This document shows positions 53,544 to 64,000 of a DNA stretch of 64,000 bases, in pieces (within the stretch, counting starts at the first letter, position 1; every line of letters starts with the position of its first letter). Under the pieces are notes generated by a model. It saw nothing but the letters and a program-made list of their open reading frames with translations. It was not told where the DNA came from and ran no database searches. The translations under genes were made by a program, and so were the position numbers. This DNA comes from Opitutaceae bacterium EW11 (GTDB lineage Bacteria > Verrucomicrobiota > Verrucomicrobiia > Opitutales > Opitutaceae): NCBI GenBank assembly GCA_003054665.1, contig QAYY01000003.1, forward strand, positions 372,001 through 436,000, given 5' to 3'.

Positions 53544-53559
53544 TGGCCTGGATATTGCT
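53544..53559 (+). promoter_or_regulatory. sigma-54 promoter candidate for glnN
   Basis: TGGCCTGGATATTGCT carries the -24 GG and -12 GC with the exact 10-base spacing and matches TGGC, the G at position 7 and TTGC plus a following T of the consensus. A transcript starting about 12 bases later would have a ~60-base leader before glnN. Nitrogen-regulated glutamine synthetase genes are classic sigma-54 targets. Confidence 0.5.
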
Positions 53560-53632
53560 TTTTCCGACTCCGCCTCCGGGTCTGCTAAAAATTGGGCACG
53601 GCGGTTCTACCAAACTACGCTATTCCACACCC

Positions 53633-55801
<2,169 letters not shown>

Positions 55802-55826
55802 GAGCATTTCCACTACGCATGCTTTC

Positions 55827-55856
55827 AGGGCGCACCGCTGGGTGCGCCCTTTTTTG
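55827..55856 (+). terminator. Rho-independent terminator after glnN
   Basis: A perfect 10-bp stem (AGGGCGCACC 55827-55836 with 55841-55850), loop GCTG, then a T-run. It begins 26 bases past the glnN stop. Confidence 0.92.
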
Positions 55857-55950
55857 TCCTTCGAAGGAGACGGCCCGGTGCTCGGATTGGCGGTGGCCGG
55901 CGGATCGGGCTCGATCAGTCGCTTTTCTGGGCAATTCGCTACAATACGAC

Positions 55951-56130
55951 ATGCGGCTCTATGTCGTCGTCACCGGAGTGGTCTTCGCGTTGATCCTGGC
56001 GGCGCACGGCTTGCGCCTCGGCGCAGAGGGCGCAGCGCTGCTTCGAGAGCCGTCGTTCGTGCTGACCTCGCTGTTGTGCGCGGCTCTCGTCGTGTGGGCC
56101 GTCGTCCTGATCCGGCGGTCGAAGCGGTAG
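55951..56130 (+). CDS. 59-residue two-helix membrane protein
   Basis: Starts MRLYVVVTGVVFALIL at 55951. Two hydrophobic helices (~3-20 and ~37-53, LTSLLCAALVVWAVVLI) flank a short loop LRLGAEGAALLREPS, ending in RRSKR. The topology and repeated positive ends are sensible, and the frame is open across its whole length. I recall similar short proteins in related genomes but know no function. It converges with the acyltransferase gene 8 bases downstream and lies 95 bases after the glnN terminator. Confidence 0.6.
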   Translation: MRLYVVVTGVVFALILAAHGLRLGAEGAALLREPSFVLTSLLCAALVVWAVVLIRRSKR

Positions 56131-56138
56131 CGCTGGGC

Positions 56139-57314
56139 CTACGCGCTGACCGAGGCGGGCTCGCCGAGTTTTCCCCAGGATGTGTTTCGCCGACGGACGA
56201 TGAACGGCCGCTCGCAGCCGAGGAAAAACAGGTATGAAGCGAGCAGGATCACGGGCATGCCTGCCAGCATGACAAACCAGAAGCCGCTCACCTGGCCCAG
56301 GTGCAGCCCCCGCACGGCGAGGAGCCACGCTGCCTGAAGCAGCGGCGCGTGGATGAGGTAGGTGGAGTACGAATACTCACCGAGGAAAACGGCCGGTCGG
56401 GTGGACAAAACCCGGGCGACCGGGTGGGAGGGGGACCGGGTGAGAAAGACGAGACCAGCCGCCGTCGCCAAGCCGCTGACCGGATCGAGCGCGGCGAAGT
56501 TGCGCGCCCATTGTCCCCATGGAAGCACGGCGCAAGCGCAGATCGCTCCGGCTCCGAAGACCAACGCGGTAATTCCCCAGGGCCAGCGTTCGCGGAGCGC
56601 ACGCGCTCGCGGCCCCGGCGAATAACACGTCCTCGCGGCGAGCGCTCCCAAGCAGAAGAGCGCGATGTAGTGCAGGTAGAGGCCAGCAAGTCGCGTGTCC
56701 CGGAGAAGAATCTGCCCGGCGATGGCGGCGGTGATCCAGAGAGCACTCGTCCGCACCACGCCGAAATGGCGCCAGCCGGCGACGACGACCGGGAACAACA
56801 GATAGATATGCCACTCGACCGCGATGGACCAGAAGCAGTGGTTGATCTGGCCGTTGATGCCGCCTAACACGTCCTGCAGCATGAGCGCATTGCCGATAAC
56901 GCCGAACGGCGTCACCACCGTGCTTCGATCCCAATGCGTGCCCGTCCGCTCGCCGACAACCGTCGCGATCAGGACGAGGCTGAGCAGCATCGCGAGATAG
57001 TACGGCGGCAAGATTCGCCACGCGCGGCGCCGGAAAAACGCTCTCAGCCCACCGGGCAACACGCCGCCCGCTTTGGCGACGGGCAGACCCAGGCAGAATC
57101 CGGAGAGGACGATGAATATGTTCACGGACAGATGTCCGTAGGAGAGCAGGCGAGCGACCGCATGCATGAACGCGCCAGTCGGCATGCCGCGATCCGGCCC
57201 CCAGAACTCCAGCATCGCGTGGTGCGCGACCACATACAGCGCGGCCGCAGCTCTGAGTCCGTCCAGAAAGGGCAGGCGGTCGTTTTGCGGGCGGTTTTCC
57301 TGGGCGGTGGACAT
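56139..57314 (-). CDS. acyltransferase family 3 (OafA/YrhL type) membrane protein
   Basis: 391 residues with about ten membrane helices. The N-terminal pattern LPFLDGLRAAAALYVVAHHAM contains the family histidine pair (HH near residue 32), and NIFIVLSGFCLGLPV, SIAVEWHIYLLFPVVVAGW and STYLIHAPLLQAAW are equally typical. Such enzymes acetylate polysaccharides, O-antigen or other envelope glycans using cytoplasmic acyl-CoA. It has no C-terminal SGNH domain. The start MSTAQENRPQN is at 57314. It may modify the surface polysaccharide made by the sugar transferase locus at 1.3-4.2 kb, although the two are 52 kb apart. Confidence 0.88.
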   Translation of the reverse strand: MSTAQENRPQNDRLPFLDGLRAAAALYVVAHHAMLEFWGPDRGMPTGAFMHAVARLLSYGHLSVNIFIVLSGFCLGLPVAKAGGVLPGGLRAFFRRRAWRILPPYYLAMLLSLVLIATVVGERTGTHWDRSTVVTPFGVIGNALMLQDVLGGINGQINHCFWSIAVEWHIYLLFPVVVAGWRHFGVVRTSALWITAAIAGQILLRDTRLAGLYLHYIALFCLGALAARTCYSPGPRARALRERWPWGITALVFGAGAICACAVLPWGQWARNFAALDPVSGLATAAGLVFLTRSPSHPVARVLSTRPAVFLGEYSYSTYLIHAPLLQAAWLLAVRGLHLGQVSGFWFVMLAGMPVILLASYLFFLGCERPFIVRRRNTSWGKLGEPASVSA

Positions 57315-57876
57315 GATCGCGAAGCGGAGACCGGAGGTTCTGGCGGAGTCACGGCGAGACGACGCGAAAACCTCGCGGGCGGCGGGGAACTAGCCGGGCG
57401 GCAGGAGCGCGGTCCGCAGCGGGGGCGCCGCCCTAATAACCGGGAGAATGGTCGCTGGCGGCGTTTCGCCACCGTGAATGCGAATTGTGACGTATCCGTG
57501 ACCAAACCGCTGCGGCGTTCTGCGAGACTCGTCGCATGTCCAATCCCTCCGCTGACAACTCCGAAGTCCTGCTCCGTTCGTATCCGAACTCGTGCGACTC
57601 GTGAAGGGCGGCCAGTCCGCCGGCAAGGGCGGCCGCACGGCAGACCAGCCCTCGAGCGCAGAGGGCAGGCCGGCGATGGTGCGTTCGAGGCCTCGTCCCA
57701 CCCGCACGGAATTGTCGATTGCCGCTTACAATCCGAACGGCCGTCTTGCTGCGGGGAAAATCGACGGAAACGGACGCGTCGACGAGGAGGCCGAAGTCGA
57801 ACACTTCCGATAAGCCGGAGGCGGATCCGGGTCGCGGCGCTCAGGGCTGGTTTAGCAGGAAGGGCGGCTGCCCGAC
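57315..57876. other. 562-bp region without a supported gene
   Basis: Both strands hold only frames with poor composition. A 22-codon plus-strand frame begins at 57536 (MSNPSADNSEVLLRSYPN) and is followed by an overlapping frame in another phase (57592-57813), which could be a small frameshifted gene, but neither shows a recognised motif. The segment 57605-57635 repeats GGGCGGCC. No tRNA, terminator or promoter was convincing. Confidence 0.5.
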
Positions 57877-59895
57877 TCACCGGGAACCGCTTCGAGCGGC
57901 CTCGAGGCTGTGGTGAACCGCGACCAGCAGGTCGAGCCGGGTGAACGGCTTCGAAAGACACTCGAGCTTGAGCGCCTCAAGTTCGCTCGTGGGCAACTGC
58001 CGCGAATCGCGTCCGCTCACCAGCACAATCGGAATTCGCGGAGCCAGATTCCGGATGGCGCGGCTGCAGGCCGCACCGTCCAGGTACGGCATGCCGAGGT
58101 CGCAGACGACTCCGGCGATCTCGCTCCGGTGGACAGCGAACGTGGAAAGCGCGTCGGTGCCGTCGTTCGCCGCCATCACTCGGTAGCCGTGCGCTTCGAG
58201 CGCGGTGCGCACGATCTCGCGCAGGGAGTGATCGTCGTCGGCGACGAGGAGAAGCTCGCCGCTGCCCCGAGGAGGTTCTTGGGCGGCGACTGCGGCGATG
58301 GGCTCGTCGGGCTCGCATGCCGGGAGAAAAATGTGGAAGCGCGTGCCGGCTCCGGGCGCGGTGTCGACGTCGAGAAATCCCCGATGCTCCAGCACGATTC
58401 GCTGAACCATCGCCAGACCCAGCCCCGTGCCGCGGCCCGCCGGCTTGGTGGTGTAGAACGGCTCGAAGATCTTGGCCCGCACCTCTTCCGACATGCCCGT
58501 GCCTGTATCCGCCACCGTGATGCGGATATAGTTTCCTGGAGCGGCGGCTCCGTGCGTGTGGGCGAACGACGAGTCGACGGTGAAGTTGGCGAGCTGGATC
58601 GAAATGTCGCCGCCGGAGGGGAGGGCGTCGCGCGAGTTCACGCAGAGGTTCATCAGCACCTGGTGAATCTGGGTCGCGTCTCCGATCACGGATCTCAGGG
58701 GCTCGTCGAACGACAAGTGCACGCGGATCCCTGCGGGAAACGACTCGCGGAGCAGGCGAACCACGTCCTTCGCCAGATGTTCGACGCGGAAAGGAACGCG
58801 TTCCCCCGCGGTGCCGCGGACGAAGGTCATGATCTGTTTCACCATCGAAGCGCCGCGGTGCGAAGTGGCGAGGATCACTTCGGCCAGGGGCTGGACGTCG
58901 CCGCCGGTGGGATCCGCGGCGAGCGACTGAGCCGACATGATCAGCGGCGTGAAGACGTTGTTCAGATCGTGGGCGATGCCGCTCGCGAGCGCTCCGACGC
59001 TCTCCATCCGCTGCGTGCGCAGGGCTTGCGCCTCCATCTTCCGTTTCTCCGTCACGTCGGTGTTGACGATGAAGAAGGAGACGGGTTGTCCGGCTTCGTC
59101 GCGCACGAGCGTCCACCGCGACTCGACCACGATCTCTTCGCCTCCCGGAGCCGCATGGGTGAGTCGTCCGAGCCATTCGCCCTTCTCGAGCGCGGTGGCG
59201 ACGGGGTCGCCTTCCGCTTCGCTGAGCGGAAACTCCTGGAACAACTCGTCGGCAAGCCTGCCGGCCGCCTGTCCCGGCGCGATCGCGTAGAGGCGTTCGG
59301 CGCTGCTGTTGCAGTAGAGAATGCGGCCGCGGAGGTCGCGGACCAGGATGGCGTCGCGCGCCTTGTCGAGGAGGGCGGCCCGCTCGCGCGCGGCGGCTTC
59401 CGCCCGCCTGCGTTCCGCGATCTCCTGGCTGAGCGCTTCGTTGGCCCGTTCGAGATCCGCGGTGCGCTCGATCACGCGATGCTCAAGGAGGTCATGGGAG
59501 CGGCGCAGCTCCTGCCGAAGCTTGTGGTTCACCAGCGCCATCTCGATCGCGATCTGCAGCTCCCGCTCGCGAAAGGGCTTCAGCAGGTAGGCGTCGGCCT
59601 GGGTCAGCTTCGCGCGTTTCAGCGTAATGTCGTCGGCGTTCGCGGAGAGGTAGATGACCGGAACGTCGTAGTACTCGACGATGCGGCGCGCCGCCTCGAC
59701 GCCGTCGATCTCTCCCGGCAGGCAGATGTCCATCAGCACGACGTTGGGCGAGCGCGCGCCGGTTTCCTGCACGGCTTCCTCGCCCGTGGTGAAGACGCCG
59801 CAGACGTCGTACCCGAGCTTCTTCATTCGGCGCTCGAGATCGAGGGCGACCAGCATCTCGTCTTCGACGATCAGGATTCGGGCGGACGGGGTCAT
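57877..59895 (-). CDS. hybrid sensor kinase REC-PAS-HisKA-HATPase-REC, cytoplasmic
   Basis: 672 residues from the ATG at 59895 (MTPSARILIVEDEM). A receiver domain (~6-120, D56 in VVLMDICLPG, lysine in LLKPFRE) leads through a coiled coil to a PAS domain (~170-290), then a HisKA domain with H309 in GIAHDLNNV and an ATPase domain (NLCVNSRDAL, DTGTGM, GTGLGLAM). A second receiver (~553-668, D599 in VVCDLGMPY, lysine in LSKPFTR) closes it. No membrane segment is present. It is coupled by a 4-base overlap to the LOV kinase gene, so a light-driven relay from that kinase to receiver 1 is plausible. Confidence 0.9.
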   Translation of the reverse strand: MTPSARILIVEDEMLVALDLERRMKKLGYDVCGVFTTGEEAVQETGARSPNVVLMDICLPGEIDGVEAARRIVEYYDVPVIYLSANADDITLKRAKLTQADAYLLKPFRERELQIAIEMALVNHKLRQELRRSHDLLEHRVIERTADLERANEALSQEIAERRRAEAAARERAALLDKARDAILVRDLRGRILYCNSSAERLYAIAPGQAAGRLADELFQEFPLSEAEGDPVATALEKGEWLGRLTHAAPGGEEIVVESRWTLVRDEAGQPVSFFIVNTDVTEKRKMEAQALRTQRMESVGALASGIAHDLNNVFTPLIMSAQSLAADPTGGDVQPLAEVILATSHRGASMVKQIMTFVRGTAGERVPFRVEHLAKDVVRLLRESFPAGIRVHLSFDEPLRSVIGDATQIHQVLMNLCVNSRDALPSGGDISIQLANFTVDSSFAHTHGAAAPGNYIRITVADTGTGMSEEVRAKIFEPFYTTKPAGRGTGLGLAMVQRIVLEHRGFLDVDTAPGAGTRFHIFLPACEPDEPIAAVAAQEPPRGSGELLLVADDDHSLREIVRTALEAHGYRVMAANDGTDALSTFAVHRSEIAGVVCDLGMPYLDGAACSRAIRNLAPRIPIVLVSGRDSRQLPTSELEALKLECLSKPFTRLDLLVAVHHSLEAARSGSR

Positions 59896-62720
59896 TGGAC
59901 CAGGCGTTTTTCGGGGGCCTCGTGGAGGCGCAGGACGAAGCGGGTGCCGGCGTCCCGGTAGACTTCGATCGTGCCGCGCAGCTGCTGGACCAGCGTAGCG
60001 ACAAGTTGGAGACCGAGCGTGCCGGCACGGCTCACGTCGATGTCCACCGGCATGCCGGCGCCGTTGTCGGCCACCTCCAGTTCGAGCCAGCCCGGGGACG
60101 TCCGTGCGAGCCGCAGGCGGATCGCGCCGGCGCCGCCGGAGGGGAAGGCGTGCTTGTAGGCGTTGGAGACGAGCTCGTTGATGATCAGCCCGCAGGGAAT
60201 GGCGGTGTCGACGCCGAGGTGCAGGTCGTCGCAGTCCAGCTGGAAAGAGATCCGTGCGCTGCGGGCGTCCTGGGAGCCGACGAGCGAGTCGGTCAGATCC
60301 CGGGCGTACTCGCCGAAGTCGATCCGCGCCAGATCCGCCGATTGATAGAGTTTTTCGTGGACCAGCGCCATGGAGACGATGCGGCTCTGCGAGTCGACGA
60401 AGAGCGCCCGCATGTGTTCGTCCTTCACGTGTTCCAGCTGGAGGTTCAGCAGGCTGGAGACGATCTGCATGTTGTTTTTCACCCGGTGGTGGATCTCCTT
60501 CAGCATCACGTCCTTTTCCTTGAGCGATTTCTGGAGGCGCTCTTCCGCGCGGCGGCGTTCGGAAACGTCGCGGCAGACGCTCACGATCCCGCCGTCCTCC
60601 TCCAGGGTCAGGGAGAGCTCCTGGTCGAAAAAGCTGCCGTCCCGCCGGCGCGCCTGCAGCGTTCCGCGCCACTGCCGTTTTTCCCGGAGGGTCGGCAGAA
60701 TCTGTTGCTCCAGCAGCGCCTGTTCCTCGGGACCGTAGAGTTCACGCCAGCTCTTGCCGACGAGTTCGTACGCGTTGGCGTATCCGAAAAGGACTGCGTG
60801 GGTCGAGTTGACGTAGGTGTAGACCCCTTCCCGGTCGAGGATAGCGATGCCGTCCGCCGCGGCTTCGATCGCGAGGAGCTGCCGCCGCAGGACGTCCTCC
60901 GCCTCGCGCCTCGCGGTGATGTCGCTGAGCGTTCCGGCGGTGCCGGTCATGACGCCGTTTTCGTCGGTGGTGAGGCGGGCGAACACCTCGATCCAGCGGT
61001 ACGGTTCGCCTTTCGCGAGGTAGCGCACCTCGTGCCGGCAGTACTCCTTCTTCCTTTCGATCAAGGGGAGGAAGAGTTCGCTGTTGCGCTGGCGGTCGTC
61101 GGGGTGGACGAAGCCGAGAAACGATTTGCCGAGGCTCTCCTCGACGCTGAAGCCGGTGATCTCGGTCCAGGCCGAATTGAGATATGTCCAGAGTCCCTGG
61201 GCGTCGGTCTGGAAGACGACCTCCTTCAGGTTGGTCACGAGGGACCGGTACTGGGCCTCGCTTTTTCGCAGGGCCTGATTGGTGAGCTCATAGTCACCGC
61301 TCAACTCCCGGTAACGCTGCTCGCCCAGCCGGAGTTCCCGCTCCGTGCGCTGATTGTGTATGATGGCCCCCAATACGCGAGTGGCGGAGCGAAGCGCCTC
61401 GACCTCCACGGGATTCCACTTCACGCCGGCCTCGCGGCAGCCGAGCGTCAGCAGGCCCCAGAAACGGTTCGGACCCTCCAGGATCGGCAGGCAGAGATAG
61501 GATTGGGTGCCGAGGCTCCGGAGCAGTTCCTTCTCGGGCTGGGCGCGGCCCTCCACCCCGCCCTGCACGACCCGGCCCTGCCGTAGCTCCTCGGCGGAGG
61601 GCCAGCCGAGCGATTCCTCCCACGCGATGCCCTGGTAACGGTCGAAGGGCGGGTAGGGAAGCGACGGCCCGAACCATGCCTGGTCCAGGCTCAGCGTCCG
61701 GTGGTCGCCGGACTTCTTTTCCTGCCAGACGCAGAGGTGATCGGCGCCGGTGACCTCGCCAATCTGGCGCAGCGCGGTGGAAAGCGCCTGGTGGTAGTTG
61801 TCGGAACGGAGAAGGGTTTCGGTTGCGACGCTGACGGCCTCCAGGATCGCGTCGCGGCGGGCCATGGCGGCCTCGGCCTCCTTGCGGGCGGTGATGTCGG
61901 CCTGGACGCCGATGAAATGGGTCACTTCGCCGGAGCGGTTTCGCACCGGCGAGAGGCGGATCTCGTTCCAGAAAGGTGTTCCGTCCTTGCGGTAGTTGCG
62001 GAGGACCGCTTCGCAATCGCGCTTTTCCGCCAGCGCCCGCCGCACGATCTCCAGCCCCGGCTGCTCGACGTCGTTCCCCTGGAGAAACCGGCAGTTGCGG
62101 CCGAGAAACTCCTCGGGGGCATACCCGCTGATCGTTTCGACGGCACTATTCGCAAAGATGACCGGCAGGTCGCTCAGGCGGGCGTCGGCGATGATGATGC
62201 CGCTGTGCGCGGTGTTGATCGCCTGTTCGAGCAACCGGAGCCTCTCCTCGTGCGCGAGGCTTTCCGGAACCTCCGTCATCAGGCCCTGGCAACAGAGCCG
62301 GCCCCGTTCGTCCCGCGCCGTGCGCACGAGAAACCGCACCAGGGGCCGCGCCGTCCCGGCAGTCCGCATCCGGTATTCAAGCCTGCGATACCCGGAAACC
62401 AGTTCGCTCTCCGGGCACTGGTCCGTCATGGCGTTGCGCTCGTCGACGAGGAGATCGCTGAGCGAGACCGCGCCGCTGGCAAAATCCTCGGCCGTGTAGC
62501 CGAAGAGCCGGATGTTTTCGGAGACGTATTCGACCGGCCAGCCGGGCTCCAGTCTCCAGCGGATCGCTACAACGGGACTTTCCTGGAGAATGGCCGCCAG
62601 CTCCTGCATGGTCGTGGTGGCGTCGCGCCGGGACGTGTCAGACGGATCGACCGCGGAGGGCGAGGCCTTCGGCGGGGAAGGGGTGTTCCGCGAGATGTCG
62701 GGGGCGGTGGGCGGCGACAT
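59892..62720 (-). CDS. blue-light-type LOV histidine kinase (PAS-LOV-GAF-PAS-PAS-HisKA_2)
   Basis: 942 residues from the ATG at 62720 (MSPPTAPDISRNTPS). An N-terminal PAS (~40-155) is followed by a LOV domain (~165-285). It carries the photoactive cysteine C210 in GRNCRFLQG, N242 and N252 in the NYRKDGTPFWN strand and Q273 in FIGVQADIT, the residues that hold FMN and form the light adduct in known LOV proteins. Then come a GAF domain (~300-455), PAS ~490-605, PAS ~612-722, a HisKA_2 domain with H744/H745 (EIHHRVKNNMQIVSSLL) and an ATPase domain with NELVSNAYKHAF and DNGAGMP. It probably autophosphorylates in a light-dependent way. Its stop overlaps the downstream hybrid kinase start. Confidence 0.92.
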   Translation of the reverse strand: MSPPTAPDISRNTPSPPKASPSAVDPSDTSRRDATTTMQELAAILQESPVVAIRWRLEPGWPVEYVSENIRLFGYTAEDFASGAVSLSDLLVDERNAMTDQCPESELVSGYRRLEYRMRTAGTARPLVRFLVRTARDERGRLCCQGLMTEVPESLAHEERLRLLEQAINTAHSGIIIADARLSDLPVIFANSAVETISGYAPEEFLGRNCRFLQGNDVEQPGLEIVRRALAEKRDCEAVLRNYRKDGTPFWNEIRLSPVRNRSGEVTHFIGVQADITARKEAEAAMARRDAILEAVSVATETLLRSDNYHQALSTALRQIGEVTGADHLCVWQEKKSGDHRTLSLDQAWFGPSLPYPPFDRYQGIAWEESLGWPSAEELRQGRVVQGGVEGRAQPEKELLRSLGTQSYLCLPILEGPNRFWGLLTLGCREAGVKWNPVEVEALRSATRVLGAIIHNQRTERELRLGEQRYRELSGDYELTNQALRKSEAQYRSLVTNLKEVVFQTDAQGLWTYLNSAWTEITGFSVEESLGKSFLGFVHPDDRQRNSELFLPLIERKKEYCRHEVRYLAKGEPYRWIEVFARLTTDENGVMTGTAGTLSDITARREAEDVLRRQLLAIEAAADGIAILDREGVYTYVNSTHAVLFGYANAYELVGKSWRELYGPEEQALLEQQILPTLREKRQWRGTLQARRRDGSFFDQELSLTLEEDGGIVSVCRDVSERRRAEERLQKSLKEKDVMLKEIHHRVKNNMQIVSSLLNLQLEHVKDEHMRALFVDSQSRIVSMALVHEKLYQSADLARIDFGEYARDLTDSLVGSQDARSARISFQLDCDDLHLGVDTAIPCGLIINELVSNAYKHAFPSGGAGAIRLRLARTSPGWLELEVADNGAGMPVDIDVSRAGTLGLQLVATLVQQLRGTIEVYRDAGTRFVLRLHEAPEKRLVQ

Positions 62721-63210
62721 TGTCTGGAGTGAAGCAGCCGCCCTCACGCCTACGGCAGCGGGGCGGAGGAGTCGAGTCCGCGGGCGCGCTTCGCGGAGCA
62801 ATCAGAAACGGCATGCTTCACCATCGGATTTCGACCGGCCCTCTTAACCGAAAAACTGCGTAGCGAGCGGCAAAAACCCCTCTGAAAACTACGTAGTGGA
62901 TCCGTAGCGACGCACGGACTTGGATCTACTTTCTGTGGCCGGCCTGGAGATCGCGAACGAGCGGCGCCGCAAGCAATGCCGGGTCCAGGCGAACCCGGCG
63001 ACGGAGACGGAGACCTCGATGTCCCCCGGCCGACGCAAACGCCCTGGGTGCGCCGTTCTTTCGTCCGTTTCCGGTGTGCCCGTGGCACGCTTCGGCTCGC
63101 GAGGGTGGGTGGGGCGCCTCCGTGAAAAGTCGCAAAACGTGACAGAACCGTGACCCGGCGTGGGCAAGGATCTGCGAGACTCAGCGAACGAAATCGGCGC
63201 CGCCGTCGTC
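62721..63210. other. 490-bp upstream region of the LOV kinase with CGTAG repeats
   Basis: No gene is supported. The motif CGTAG occurs at 62859-62863, 62892-62896 and 62903-62907, spaced 33 and 11 bases, near whole helical turns. The middle copy is the core of a perfect palindrome ACTACGTAGT (62888-62897). The cluster is 139-187 bases before the LOV kinase start and could be an operator. Nothing else was recognised. Confidence 0.4.
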
Positions 63211-63432
63211 ATGCCCATGCCCACCATCAAGCCAGAATCCCGCCCTCAGCCGCTCGGTCGCTCGTTCCGGGTATCGATCGAATACTCGTGCTTGGAGGAA
63301 CCCGCCAAGCGTGTCCGCGAGGTGATCCAGCTCGATGTCACCGACGGCTCCGTCACGAGCGTCACGGCGGCGCGTACCGACGGATCCGAGCCCAAGGCCG
63401 AGCCTGCCACCCCTGCTCACTCCAGCCGCTGA
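63211..63432 (+). CDS. hypothetical 73-residue protein
   Basis: Starts MPMPTIKPESRPQPL at 63211 (an ATG two codons later is equally possible). The middle, RSFRVSIEYSCLEEPAKRVR and EVIQLDVTDGSVTSVTAAR, has the alternating pattern of a small beta-sheet protein; the ends are Pro/Ser-rich. No signal peptide or membrane segment is seen. It ends 23 bases before the chemoreceptor gene on the same strand, so the two may be cotranscribed. Evidence for coding is composition and spacing only. Confidence 0.45.
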   Translation: MPMPTIKPESRPQPLGRSFRVSIEYSCLEEPAKRVREVIQLDVTDGSVTSVTAARTDGSEPKAEPATPAHSSR

Positions 63433-63455
63433 ACTCTCCATCTATCTCTCCCATC

Positions 63456-64000
63456 ATGAACTCCGCATCCAGCAACAAATCACAACGCCCGTCATCGCTT
63501 TCCGAGGGGCCTGCCCGTCAGCTCGGTCGCGCAGGTCCCCGCGGTTGGTTTGCCCAGTGGAGCCTTGGCCGTCGGATTGCAGCGGGCTTTGGAATCATCC
63601 TCCTCCTGGTGGTCCTGCAGGCTGCGTTTTCGGCGCGGGCGCTTTTCGAGGCGGACGCCAAGGTCTCGAATATCAGCAAGACTTCGATTCCTGCGCTCAC
63701 GTTGCTCGACAAAGTGAACCGTCAGGTCTCCGAGATTCATCTCCTGGTTGTGCGTTGTCTGCTCACGAGCGACACGTCGGTCGTTCGCGAGACGGAAAAG
63801 CAGGTTGCCGCGCTTCGCGACGAGGTGCTGTCGCTCTGCGAACAATACCGCGCGATTGGCGTAAGCACGCCGAAGGAGAAGGAGGCCTTCAGGCACATGA
63901 CCGAGCTCCGAGACCAATACGTGGCCAGCCGTTCGAAGCTGTTTGGAATGCTGGAGGCCGGCGATCGCGAAGGCGCCCAGGCCTTCAACGCTTCCATCTT
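63456..64000 (+). CDS. methyl-accepting chemotaxis protein (partial, 3' end off window)
   Basis: The first 181 codons are present, starting MNSASSNKSQRPSSLS at 63456, and the frame is open to the right edge. A ~35-residue polar/basic start precedes a membrane helix (IAAGFGIILLLVVLQAAFSA). A helical periplasmic domain then opens: VSNISKTSIPALTLLDKVNR, QVSEIHLLVVRCLLTSD and MTELRDQYVASRSKLF. This resembles four-helix-bundle (4HB_MCP) sensor domains of chemoreceptors. The HAMP and signalling domains would lie beyond the edge, so a histidine kinase with the same input domain remains possible. Confidence 0.7.
   Translation, partial: MNSASSNKSQRPSSLSEGPARQLGRAGPRGWFAQWSLGRRIAAGFGIILLLVVLQAAFSARALFEADAKVSNISKTSIPALTLLDKVNRQVSEIHLLVVRCLLTSDTSVVRETEKQVAALRDEVLSLCEQYRAIGVSTPKEKEAFRHMTELRDQYVASRSKLFGMLEAGDREGAQAFNASI

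Noticed and set aside
57592-57813. Small plus-strand frame in the gap before the hybrid kinase
   Set aside because: No motif, weak composition and no ribosome binding site; kept only as a note on the gap.
57910-59961. 683-codon plus-strand frame opposite the hybrid kinase
   Set aside because: Shadow frame; the opposite strand has REC, PAS, kinase and REC motifs in order.

Overview
The window is chromosomal DNA from a GC-rich, Gram-negative bacterium with a cbb3 oxidase. The gene content fits a verrucomicrobium of the Opitutaceae type: a fused ccoN-ccoO gene, a divergent pair of type I and type III glutamine synthetases, system II cytochrome c maturation, PocR-AraC regulation and many sensor kinases. 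This placement is inference from content; no 16S gene is present. Genes are closely packed, many overlap by 4 bases (ATGA or GTGA), and no phage, insertion sequence, tRNA, rRNA or CRISPR was seen.

Layout from the left. pyrB (cut by the edge) and pyrR lie on the minus strand behind a lipid-linked sugar transferase gene, with a GT4 glycosyltransferase divergent from it. A PocR-AraC regulator follows. Next is a long plus-strand respiratory operon, 6.2-14.3 kb: ccoS-like, ccoNO fusion, ccoQ, one-heme ccoP, ccoG, a 48-aa membrane protein, a TauE/SafE-type copper exporter and ccoI. Three overlapping sensor-kinase genes follow (14.5-19.4 kb), the last a degenerate kinase, then a winged-helix gene and an OmpR/HAMP-kinase pair (20.0-22.1 kb).

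From 22 to 34 kb are housekeeping and cell-structure genes: a sucrose-phosphate-synthase-like glycosyltransferase, tyrA, a CBS-DRTGG family II pyrophosphatase, ilvE, a MamK-like actin with a small partner, rpmA and rplU, a TolA-like coiled-coil protein, a PfkB kinase and a 3-methyladenine glycosylase.

From 34 to 42 kb is a minus-strand DNA-repair operon: an exonuclease-ligase fusion, an Lhr-type helicase and the PdeM phosphoesterase, coupled to a DUF3108 protein and a GT9 glycosyltransferase. From 42 to 49 kb come an AI-2E family transporter, the ccsA/resB cytochrome c maturation pair (which would serve the c-type oxidase subunits to the left), a duplicated-domain lipoprotein and rlmN. A secreted (alpha/alpha)6 glycosidase-like protein is next.

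glnA (type I) and glnN (type III) diverge from a 271-bp region holding a good sigma-54 promoter match towards glnN. The right end has an acyltransferase, a blue-light LOV histidine kinase overlapping a REC-PAS-kinase-REC hybrid, and the start of a chemoreceptor gene cut by the edge.
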